From contig CAADRB010000003.1 in assembly GCA_900708905.1 (NCBI GenBank), positions 3,149,430-3,213,429 on the forward strand: 64,000 nt of DNA. The letters are read 5' to 3'. Both the position numbers and the translations under genes were made by a program. Every line of letters starts with the position of its first letter. The first letter of the stretch is position 1. The DNA is from Hymenolepis diminuta (Eukaryota > Platyhelminthes > Cestoda > Cyclophyllidea > Hymenolepididae). Shown here in pieces: positions 1-10,152 of the stretch. The notes under the pieces were generated by a model. It was not told the origin of the DNA. It did no database searches and saw only the letters and a list, made by a program, of their open reading frames with translations.

Positions 1-1670
1 TCATGACACTTAAAATTTCAAGACCCTTTCACAAAGACTAACTTTAACAAAGACTAATTTTCTTATTAAACTTCCGAACAAAATGGACAAGCCATATAAG
101 GTGACTTTGAGGCCGGGAACACTTCATTTACTAAAACGATACGGCAAAAGCGAGATTCGGAAATTCCGTCTGATAGTTGAAATTCTGATGCTCTTTCCAT
201 GAGGTGATGAACTGTGATCTTTCCCAAGTGAGAATTGCAAACCTTTAACAGAGAAATAAGGAAAACTCTGGAATAATCAAAACGGAGATGGGACACCTGA
301 TATATTTATGGAGAAAATGGAGAGTAACTGAACCATTTTAACTTAGCTAATATTGAAAACGAAGCTAACACTATGTGGGGTTCACAACGCTAACAAGGCT
401 GTTTGAATCACTAGAACTTTCTGGAAAGTGAGGTATGTAACCGGTCGCAAGAGAACAGGCGCGGCGTGGGTGCAGTGACCTCCTCAGCCAATCAGCAATC
501 AAGATCCCCTCAGCATAGCTTGATTTCGTATTTAATGACTAAGCTGTTGACAACGCCTCACACAAAGTGAGCAGTAAACCCTCTCCACTCAGCATCTTTC
601 TGGTTCTTATCACTTTGGGCATAACTTAGCTGATTTGGGAGCAAATTGATAGTGGAGGACTCTGCTAGAGGCTATTCGGACTGCTTAGGAGGAGTACTTA
701 GGTGAATCAGGAAGACTTATTGGTGTAGCATCTGTTGCAAACATCACGATCAGTTATATATTTGAAAAGTTACCTATAAATATGGATCTCTTTTGAAACT
801 CCTGAAAGATTACCCCACTTAAAATAATTTTCAAACATTGCAATAATTAAAATTTTTTCATGATCTTCTACCCTTTCCAAATGAGGAGGAGGAGGAGAAC
901 AATTTTATTATGACCTTGAACAAACAGGCCAACAATTTACGGGGAAAACAGCCGAGACAAACTTTAAAAACGACATTTTCTCAAGGGGACATCTGTAATA
1001 AAATATTCCTTTAATATTAAATAATATTTCCGCCTTGACAGTTTTATGCGAAAATATGTGTTGCATTTGACTGATTGAGTGAGCTGAGAGTGATCGCTGC
1101 GTTTCACCTCTCTCCAACCAGTGCGCATCCGCAGCATTTCAGTGTCTGATTTTCACTTGTTTCCGGCTTGAGACAATTCAAATAATTCGTCCATATCATT
1201 CTGGTGCTGTTTTCTATTTATTCCATACAAATACACGGCTTTCACGCTCCACCCGCCATTCTTCGTTCCCCTCTTTGGAATTTTCATCCCTTTGTACAAA
1301 ATGCTTTTTCTGCACTTTTGGCGTTCCTATTTGGGAACTGCGGTTGTTTACCGTCCAACAACTGTATTTTGTACACACTCAGACTGGTGTCCGAGACAAT
1401 GGATGGACACAAATTAAATAACGGATGCAACTTTTGCTCAGACGACCGAATTGCATGGTTACTTAGGATACTAACTAATTAGACTTCCAAAAGCACTACA
1501 AAATCTCTAATGAAGAAATAAAAAAGTAACGTTAGTACCTGCGATTGCGATGAAATATAATACTGTGATGTAAAAATTGCCGTAAATCTGTCAGGAAGAA
1601 GACAGAGAATGCTTGATTGATAACTCTTTTTCGTATAACCAACCTGTGTATGTAACGAATTGTTTTAATC
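1..1670. other. Intergenic DNA, no gene seen
   Basis: Short open frames on both strands have no family resemblance, no signal peptide and no splice-phase partners. The stretch around 470-500 is locally GC-richer and holds a CCAAT-type motif, which is not enough to call a promoter. Confidence 0.5.
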
Positions 1671-1679
1671 TTCTCTTTT

Positions 1680-2100
1680 CTATGCTGGAAGGTGACCTTG
1701 ATCATTGTCACAGCAGCACTTCCACCTCAAAAATTCAAAAGAAGCACTCATTGAATAACTTGCTGAAAAGATTTTAAAAGGAAACGCTTTGATACTTTTA
1801 ATTAGACAAGGAGCAGAAATCACAAGAATTAAAATTATGAAAACGACTCCGTTCCCGTTTCCTCTTTGGTGGAGGATGTACAACCAGACCGAGGACAACA
1901 TAACGACTTCAAGTTGAATAAAAAAGCGTCTTTCCTTGAGTAATAAATTTGGATGTCGAGTAAATTGTGATCGCCAAGGCGGTGATAAACGAGATGAAAC
2001 TGATACCACCATTGATATCCACTCCTAAGTGACGAATAAAGTTATTGAGAAGGAGTCTTTCGTTAATTAAGTCGTCTTGAAATGCTAAGAAAGGCACCAA
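1680..2100 (-). pseudogene. Frameshifted hydrophobic reading-frame remnant (possible)
   Basis: Two overlapping minus-strand frames are each open and hydrophobic. The upstream one (from 2100) ends shortly after a run of T around 1917-1923. The other frame continues from the same point into further membrane-like segments rich in Ile, Leu, Val and Phe, ending at 1680. Dropping one base of the T run joins them, which would fit a decayed multi-pass membrane protein or a sequence error. No family is recognised. An AT-rich chance pairing is equally possible. Confidence 0.2.
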
Positions 2101-3270
2101 GCACCCAAATGTATCGCAATGTCATCTGACTTCACCTTTAGATGAGTAGTAAACCTCATGATGACTCATGAGTCCACTCAGCCTAAATAGGTACGGAGTG
2201 ACTCCCAAAGGGGACAAAACCTGAGAGCCTCTTCTTCCTGCAAATTTCTCTAATTGCTCTCTCCCCCTCTTCTCATTCATCATAAACCAATCAAATTATC
2301 AATCAACATAAAAAATAAATAATAATTCAAATTATATTTACGAATGATTTGCTTATTCATTTAATTTATAATTATATATTAATCCCTTTTAATTTGCTGT
2401 CATATAAAATTATTGTTGAAATTATTTTTCCAATTGAAACGAGATCAAGATGGCGAAGGCAGCTGGAAAAATTTTGTCGAATGAGTGTAGACTTCAATGA
2501 AGCATTGAGAATTGCAATTAAGTTAAATTAAGCAAGGAGACTTAGAGAGGCTTTGAATACCTACAATTTCATCACCGTAATTTTGAAATTTCTTCTTGTT
2601 GGAGAGGAATTTGCCCAGGGTATTAGGATTGGATTACTCGGAGGTGGCCTGCTGACTAACATCACAGGGTTTTAGGATTAGATTTCTGAATACCGTCTCC
2701 AGTTAGGATACGCACAGATCACTGTACATCACCGTGCTGCATTAAAAGTGGTACTTGAAGATCCAAATTTCGTCGGAGATATTACACCCTCATTTTTGTG
2801 TGATTTACCCTCAAATCTCCAGAATTCGTGAGCGGAAGTGAGGCATTTCGGGGAACTCAGAAAGTACTTCCCAGTCGTCTTTATCATTTATTTAAACAAA
2901 CAAGGAAATTTCAGCCGTCTTTTCCACCTCTTTGGAAAGTTAGTTCCCTTCAGATTTAAGAAATCTCCTACCGGCTTTGGCAGCTTCACTGGAATGAAAA
3001 AGGGTTTTTATATTTGTATGATGCAATTAAGAAAGTATATTTGATATGCTCCATAAGTAAAGTTCACGAAGACATCGAAATTTTCTGCTTTGATACTTTT
3101 TGCATAAAATGACTTCATCATTGCTCAGTCTACTTATATGTGATCTTAATTAAATGCATTTTCCTTTTTACCGTGGTTCTAGTAGTTGTAAAACATCACC
3201 ATCCGTAGAGAGACAACTAAGAGGTCTTGAATCTGATTCTTGCCAGTTTTAATGAGTGATTGTCCTTCTT
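2101..3270. other. Intergenic DNA, no gene seen
   Basis: AT-rich, with only short scattered open frames. No recognisable domain, tRNA or simple repeat. Confidence 0.5.
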
Positions 3271-3332
3271 GCTTATTTTAGGCTTCAGCGCACAACAAAA
3301 CGGAGACGAGACAAGAATGTGGGGAGCAGGGT

Positions 3333-3632
3333 TTATTGGAGGAAGGCAGAAACCACGAGAAGGAAAAAGGACGATTCATGGTTTGGTAGACTGGTTGGGT
3401 GATAACGATCAGCAAGTGGAAGTGTGGGGTTGTTAATGCGTAGGAAGAGGGACACGTGAACAAAGACGCTGGTTATAGACGAAGAGTAGGGCTCGCTATC
3501 AAAACAGCGTAAGACATGTTCATTTAGGGCTCTCTGATATAATTCGGGGGTCTCAATGTCTGAAGTCACTCCAGAAGATTGTGTTGAAGAATTTGAGTTG
3601 CTGTTGAGTCTACAATTTCTGTCCAGGCATAG
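3333..3632 (-). pseudogene. Ser/Asn-rich coding remnant (possible)
   Basis: A minus-strand frame runs without a stop from about 3632 to 3333. Its first part has coding-like composition: a Ser/Asn/Thr run, then an acidic and polar stretch including ETPELYQRALNEHVLRCF. There is no Met at its start, a stop lies just upstream, and no clear acceptor supports it as an exon. It sits on the same strand as the Ser-rich decayed frame at 5.2-5.9 kb and could come from the same dead gene. No family is recognised. Confidence 0.22.
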
Positions 3633-5100
3633 CTTATTTTGGAATAGAACTTAAAGCGAACCAAGTCAAATAAGCCAACTTTGCTTGATCAACTCCACTC
3701 GAGAAGATTAGGGATGTTGAAAGTGGTTGTTCACTTGTCGACTGCGTTGTGTGGAGAAAGCCAATGGGTGAATTAGAGATGCGCAGAGAGCGATGATTCT
3801 CCCATCTTATTATAATCTTTTAAAACAATGGAGAACTTGTGGAAACACTCCTGTGACTTGATATATCAATTTGGCATTCAATCAATTTGTCCCGCTTTAT
3901 TCATCGCAAATCTTGAAAACACTGGCCAATTAATCTCTTTCATTCGTTATTTTACAATTGAATAATTTACAATATATCTCCTTATTTAAATTCAAAATTT
4001 ATTTTAATAAAATTTTGTACAATGTGTTCGTAGATTTATGCATATTTAACACCTCAATGCAAGAGATCAATCAAATTCTCATCATTATACTTAAACTTGG
4101 GAGCATTTGGTGTCCGATCAGGACAAATTGATCATGCGGATTTCCTCCCAAATGTGTCTGAACGCTAAATAAATATTTCAATTTGCAAAAAAATTTTTGT
4201 TTTTCACAAATCTCTCTGCTGAAAGTTGAGTTAAAGCCATCAATAACCCTCAACATCTATCACCCTTGTCGAGGTCACGCTAAACTGCCTGTGAAGATAT
4301 TTGCGTAACTGGAATATTTCTTTGATGTCTGAAATAATCTGACTTTAATTATATTCAGTATTTTTTCGCGATCTTGTCTACCCTAACATGAGGTTCAACT
4401 AATGACTAGCCATATAAGGCAATTGATGTGGTTGTAGATCAATGCAGAATGATAAGCAATTTCTCGGTATCAATTTCGTCATACCGGCCCCATTTTCAAT
4501 TTTAGTCTTTCTCTGGTTCCAGGAAAGAAAATTCCTTAGAAAGAAGTTTGGTAGATATTTTACAACAGTGCAAAGGGGAATCCCCATAATTTGCTAAATG
4601 GGGTCAGCTGTTCAATCTTGAATGTCACTTTTATTCGCCCCTAAACCGATGTCCTATGTTGAATGAATGAATGAATGCTGAATGACAGGATAGGGCGGGA
4701 GTTTTCAAGAATTCAAGTTCACATTCAATTACAACGTGATTTATTGGACATCGAGGTTTGTCTATTAAATCAAAATAATATGAATAGAAACTGGCGCTAA
4801 TCGCAGTAGTAAAATTTGTTTAATTTAGACCTAGAAGCCCCCTTACGGGTCTAGTGACCTGCATAAAGGTTATTAGGTACCGAAAAAGAGAATGTCTAGA
4901 GTTGGGTAGGTCAACGCGTATCCTGGACGACTGGAAAGGAGTGAGATCTTAAAGGAGGATGAAGTAGGAATTGAAATTGGGAGAGAAGATGAAAGTGTCA
5001 GTACTGACCGAGGGCGACCCGGATTAGGAGAAGCAGACGAAATAAAATATGCTTAGAGACACTGTATGGTTTTGGCTCTTAAGAGTCATTGTATGAAATT
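3633..5100. other. Intergenic DNA with short repeats
   Basis: No gene seen. A GAAT tetranucleotide run lies at about 4662-4678. A fragment near 4390-4420 resembles one near 40152-40200 (both have a GGTT-AACTAA core followed by AGCCATAT), probably a decayed dispersed element. Confidence 0.4.
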
Positions 5101-5104
5101 CTGG

Positions 5105-5198
5105 ATTGTTGGTGTTGTAATCTGCTTTTCTTTATAGGATACCGTAACCGACTCTTAGATTCCCTAAGACATTCCACTAGTTACGAATACGACCCAAT
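5105..5198 (-). repeat. Dispersed repeat, copy 1 (pairs with 57648-57745)
   Basis: The reverse complement of this stretch matches plus-strand 57648-57745 over roughly 90 bp with scattered substitutions. Shared landmarks are TGGGTCGTATT, GTAACTA, GTCTTAGG, AATCTAAGAGTCG and TTACAACAC. The copies are in opposite orientation and 52 kb apart. This copy abuts the 3' end of the decayed Ser-rich frame. The element is not recognised. Confidence 0.6.
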
Positions 5199-5890
5199 TC
5201 ATAGAAATCCTTTTTCTTCGAATGACCTTGAGAGATTCTAAAAAGGGTTTTTACAATCATCGCACGGGTTGAATTCTTCGGCAGACAGCGATTCATCATA
5301 ATAACCGCTGCTGCTGGTCTCTCAGACACTTTTGGATGCTGATGACGTGGAATCATCATAGGCCACTGTAGCACAAAAGGAAGAGGAAGCTGATACCCGA
5401 ACGCCTTCACTTCTGGTGGACACGGAAACTCCAGAAATGCCGTAAGATGGCGAAGTAGAATCACTCTCAGATGAATTTGCTTTTGAATCACAAAACGAAG
5501 AAAACCTTTGTCGGCGGATTTCGCGTTCCTCCTTTGAAGTTATGCGGGTTGTCAATGGAAAATTGTTGGTGCCACGATTTCACCTTCCCAGCGGTTGAAG
5601 TGTTAAATTGCTGTCATTCGATTCATCATTAGATGCCTCCATTGCATTGTCGAAGTTCGAGAATGCGCAGAGAGTTGGAGAGCGTGATGAATAAGATTGA
5701 CTGCTCCCCATTTGACTGCTTTTGGGAGAGGATGCTGATTAGAGTGAAGTACTTGAACTCAAATGATCAAATCTGGCTCCCATGGACAGACTCAATGGCT
5801 CATCTTTTATTTCAGGCGTTGGAGTCCTCTCAGTGTCAGTCTCCATAACCGGATCCTGGCGAAAGGGAAATTCATCCCTCGTTAGTGACT
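5199..5890 (-). pseudogene. Decayed Ser-rich protein-coding frame with five in-frame stops
   Basis: Reading the minus strand from about 5890 to 5199 gives one continuous frame of coding-like composition broken by stops at 5739-5741 (TAA), 5580-5582 (TGA), 5322-5324 (TGA), 5238-5240 (TAG) and 5199-5201 (TGA). All five are separated by multiples of three, so there is no frameshift. The open segments include TERTPTPEIKDEPLSLSMG, a Ser/Asn/Asp-rich stretch, a basic-acidic run KEEREIRRQRFSS, an acidic Ser run, and SSSGYYDESLSAEEFNP. This looks like an exon of a low-complexity regulatory protein after nonsense decay. The only possible splice around the first stop would need an 18-nt intron, which is too short. 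The parent family is not recognised; a chance Ser-rich frame remains possible. Confidence 0.42.
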
Positions 5891-6900
5891 TAAAATTTAA
5901 AATTCCACCAAATTTGTTATATTCACCCTCAACAGTTCTCTAGATGGAAATTATATACCTGAATTAGGCGGCGTCCAAAGAATAAGAACTTTGAAAATAA
6001 AGTTCAGAAGAATAATCAGTTGAACGTTAAATATTCAGCAAGTTTAGTGCATTAATGAGAGGAAACAGAGAGAGAGAGAGAGAGAGGGGAAAGGCTGCAA
6101 ATCCAGCGAGTAGTTGGATGCCAGAGCTAGTTTAGGACAGCTGAAGGTGAAGATCCTGTTGGCGGTGTTTGAACAATCTGCTACAGTTCAGAACTAGTTG
6201 AAGGATATGGCTATTGGAACTGGCCAGATGGATCGGAAGATGAGAGCCGGGATTGTAGAAGATCGCTATGTAATATCTAGAGGCCATGCGTTTATTGGTA
6301 TAGGTGTCAGTAAATGAAATACCGGAAAGGAGTGTTATGGCCTGCCATATTTTGACAAACATGGCCACGTGTGTGGCGATATGAACCTTGGAAATATTTG
6401 GCCACAACCCAACCGATTGATAAACAAGCATCAGTTTTGAAACGGTTTTATATAATTGAAAAGTTGTCCGATATTGTCACACGATAGACATTGGTAACAG
6501 TCTGTCGTGCCATATCTCCAAAGATTTTAATCGAAAAGTATTTATAATCAGCATATAGGATATAGGCGAATGGGGGCAAAGCGCTAGATAAATCATCAGA
6601 TGTATGTCCAGCTATATCTGACGATTATTGCTTTCCACTGCTTCTAGGATGTTCTCCTCCAGTGTTAAGCTACCAGGGACGGTTCAATACCCATCACCAG
6701 CCCCATTATGCTCAAAGTTAGAAGAGTGGAAGTAATAGAATACCTCTATTAAGTTAACTTTCACATAGTCTTTAAGGACAAATACACAAAATGGATTCTT
6801 CTAGAACATTCCCTGCGTTCTGGCTGGGAAAGTTCCCCATTTTACCAAAGGAAATGTTCAATTTATATACATATATATGATTCCTTTTGAGATTCCAGTG
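5891..6900. other. Intergenic DNA, AG microsatellite
   Basis: No gene seen. A perfect AG run occupies about 6067-6088. Confidence 0.5.
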
Positions 6901-6950
6901 GTGTCTGGTCGTCGATGTCTACTCGTGATGATAAGCATCTGTGCGGGGGA

Positions 6951-7011
6951 GGGGATCGAACTCTAAACTACTGGGATGGTGTTGACGACGGCTTATCATT
7001 CCATTTCGCTA
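6951..7011 (-). repeat. tRNA-like SINE fragment (A and B boxes)
   Basis: On the minus strand, TAGCGAAATGG (7011-7001) fits the RNA polymerase III A-box consensus TRGYNNANNGG. The string GAGTTCGATCCCC (6963-6951) fits the B box GGTTCGANNCC. They are spaced about 37 nt apart, as in tRNAs. The whole does not look like a functional tRNA, so a tRNA-derived short interspersed element is the better reading. Confidence 0.5.
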
Positions 7012-7959
7012 GCTGTTGATCGGCATCTGTTACCCATAACATCTTCCGTCCAAAATGTAACTTTCATTCTAATTAACATCGATATTTCTTTCCGGGATTT
7101 GGGATGCCCCTTTAGTAAGTCATGATGTTGCCAAGTATCTTTCGAGGAGTCTTGAAAGACTGTCAGAGCATTTGTTTGTTCGCGTTAAGGCCTTCGCGAG
7201 ATAATTCGCTGTAGTGTATCAGTGAGCTCAAAGTGAATCTTCCGGCTGAAATACACTGAGCAGGAGGCAAAACTTCTTATCAGTGTTTCTGTATCTACTG
7301 AATTTGTATAAGTAGAATGTTTTAGTAACTAGAATTCATCGTCAAGATTTTGTTAATTTTTCCAGTAAAAGCGCGAATAATATAAGTACATTTTGTGAAA
7401 GCTTAATTCTATCAAATAAAAGTGGAATTGAGGCGACAGGTTCCTTTATTGTCTTAAATAAATAACCACGATTCAGATCAAAGTGAGGGTTCAAGATAAG
7501 CAGTTGTACACTTTTTTCCTAATTAGAAATGAGACTGTTGAGTTTGAATTTAATTTAAATGTATTAGTTGGTAAACCGAATCGGGTATTTTCTATGCATC
7601 TGAACGAATTTCACTTTTTATAAACAGCACTATGATGCAGGGGATCGGTCCGTTGAGCACTGTATTCGTAGCCCTTTCCTCTCCAGTAGTTTAGCAAGCG
7701 AATTTTACTTTGGTCATTTCATGCCATGGCTTCATTTTCACATCTCTAGAACGGTGTTTCTGGCATATTTCACTACCAGTCTTTGCAAGAACATTTTTCA
7801 TATCTTTATATTCAAGTCGGGGTGTTCTAGGCCCACTTTTCAAGCATTTCTTGATACTGGCATTTATGCTTTGATATGACGTTGAAGGATGACTCTGTGC
7901 ATATTCCAAAAATTATTCTTTTGGTCAATTCTTTGTGAAACTACTTCGATTTTTCGCCT

Positions 7960-8300
7960 TTTTCACTTAAACCCCTATCTGCCATGTCTAGACAGGTTTA
8001 TCAATTCTCCTCTTGTCTATAACCGTTTCGTTTCATTAAAAGTACGCGTGTCCTTGTCCAAGTGAGTCACATAAACCGCTTTTGTAATCCCACACACGTG
8101 CCGGTCATACACTGCTTCTACGCTGTCCTCTCATCGCCTTTGTTCCTTACCTCTCTCTCCTGCTCGCTTGAATCCTCATTGTGGCTTGATCAATACATTT
8201 TGGCCTAGTCAGCTCTTGGTGTTCTGGTCTGTAACTGTTATTCCTGTTGTTGGTTGTTGGCTGCCAGTCGCTAGTTGTTACCCTGACCCCAATGACGTCA
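7960..8300. repeat. Dispersed repeat, copy 1 (pairs with 48949-49310)
   Basis: This stretch and 48949-49310 share an ordered series of blocks on the same strand: GTCTAGAC followed by GTTTATC and ATTC; a TTTC-TTAAAAGT block; a CTCTCTC-rich run; then TCATTGTGG, ATCAATACA or TTCAATACA, TTGG, and CTCTTG/CTCTTT with GTGTTCT. The open frames here are repeat sequence, not genes. The family is not identified. Confidence 0.55.
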
Positions 8301-10150
8301 ATTCCCTTGTTCTTTTGCCATACTTTTGTCTGATTTATATGTCTACGTAACCAACTAGATGTAGCTTCAATCCTGAAATTTGATATAACCAAGCCATGAT
8401 CAGAGTTTTATCTGCCTCTCTGAATGCTCTTACATTAAGAAATTTGACTTTCTTTCTGAGATGTGTTTTGATCTCGAACTCGAAGTCGAGAATCATTGGT
8501 GAGAAATGTGACACCACCGATTGAGATGGAATTGCTTTTATAGCTAGAATTGGAAGTAGTGAATCCAGGACTTACTTCACTTTTTGGTATTTCAGCAATT
8601 TCGGTTCCTATTAGAACTGCTTGATGGTTGTTTGGGGCAGACCGTTGAAGCGCAAGAATTTCAGTTCGCTGCGACAAGACCTGACGTTATGGAACCCTAA
8701 TTTTAGACATTGACTTTTCGAATCTCGGTGTGAGCGCATGGGTTCGGAGTTCAGTTTTCAAATCTTCATTTGCAATCTTCCGTCCATATTATTTAGAAGC
8801 GATTTATGGAAAATTGTTTTAAAGTGACCTGTCAATTTTTTTTATTTTCCAGAGAGTCAGAGCACAGAGAATGACAATGAAACGTTAGCCACAATATTTT
8901 CTCGAAAAGTGTTCAGACCTATCGTGAATATTTTAGTCGTTTTCAAGCGACCTTTGATACTAGTAGCACTGTGAAAAGAACACAAACACGGGAGAAAAAA
9001 GTCTAAGAGACAATCGATTGCCGTTCCATAATTTCCAAAAACCCACTTTAGGCAGGAGGTTGTGCTAGAACTCCTCTGATGATAAACTCAAACTCTGCCA
9101 CCCCTCATTACTTTCATTTCAGTGAAAGCTATTGAAGGGTGAATACCCTTACGTCTCCAAAATTTTTATTTAGGTCATCACTAATCTGAGGCCTAATTAT
9201 CTCGACTTCACAGCGGCGGGTGAAGTGTTTAACCCTGCCGCAACCTCAAGTTCCCTGCAGAAAACCGTCGCCCGTCCTCAATCCGTTTATTCAAAGTAGC
9301 GGGAGAAGCTAATTAAGTGGTCCTTGAATGAGCGCTGAAAAGGGTTCAGTTTCCCCGATCAGCGATGTCCAGAACCATTCCACTTGTTTGTGCTACCTCT
9401 GTTCTATGAAACTACACAAAGCCCCTCTTTATATACACGCTTATCAGTTACCTCCGACTCCTACTTCATCCATCCCTCTCTTACTCTCTTGAATTTCCAT
9501 GGGGATTTAATAGGCTCTCGTGTTCTAATCTTAGAGCTGTCGTTTGCTGCTGTTTGCTGCCGGCAGGCAGAGCTCAAACCCGGATGAGCGATTCCCAAGG
9601 ACGGTCACAAGCTTGTTCACGACCCTTAGTACGTTCTGGGCGCACATCACTCCTAACAATCTGACACTTATTTGGAGCAAAAATTATTTCCCGACCAGCA
9701 GTGTTTTGATCTCCAAACATTGGCTATATAAGGACAGTCTGTATTAACATAGGCATCGTGTTTGTTGAGTTTGTGGAATGCCTTATCTCTGTCTCTCTCC
9801 AGGTCTGAGACAATTGTAACCTCGTGGACAGATAGATCATAGCAGCCGAAGAGTCCTACTTTACAAAATTCAAAAAATTAGAAGACAAGACTATTGATAT
9901 GTTGACCATTCCATTAGAACAAAAGAGATTGTCAGATTGTTATTGCGGTTGGGGCAGATAGACAGAAGAGGAGGAGCAAGAAAGAGTTCGCTTTAAAAGT
10001 CGAAGAGCTTCAGAGGGTGAGGAGTGAATGCTTTTACATATACTGTACTCACAATAATAAATGCGGAGGGGAAAATAGGGATGGGAGAATCGGCAACTAT
10101 TCGTCGGTCGTCTTTTGGCTATTTACATCGCAGAATCGATTCCTGATTGT
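8301..10150. other. Intergenic DNA, no gene seen
   Basis: Several 60-80 codon frames occur, none with a recognisable domain or splice partners. This is downstream of the 3' end of the minus-strand GTF2A1 gene. Confidence 0.5.
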
Positions 10151-10152
10151 CC

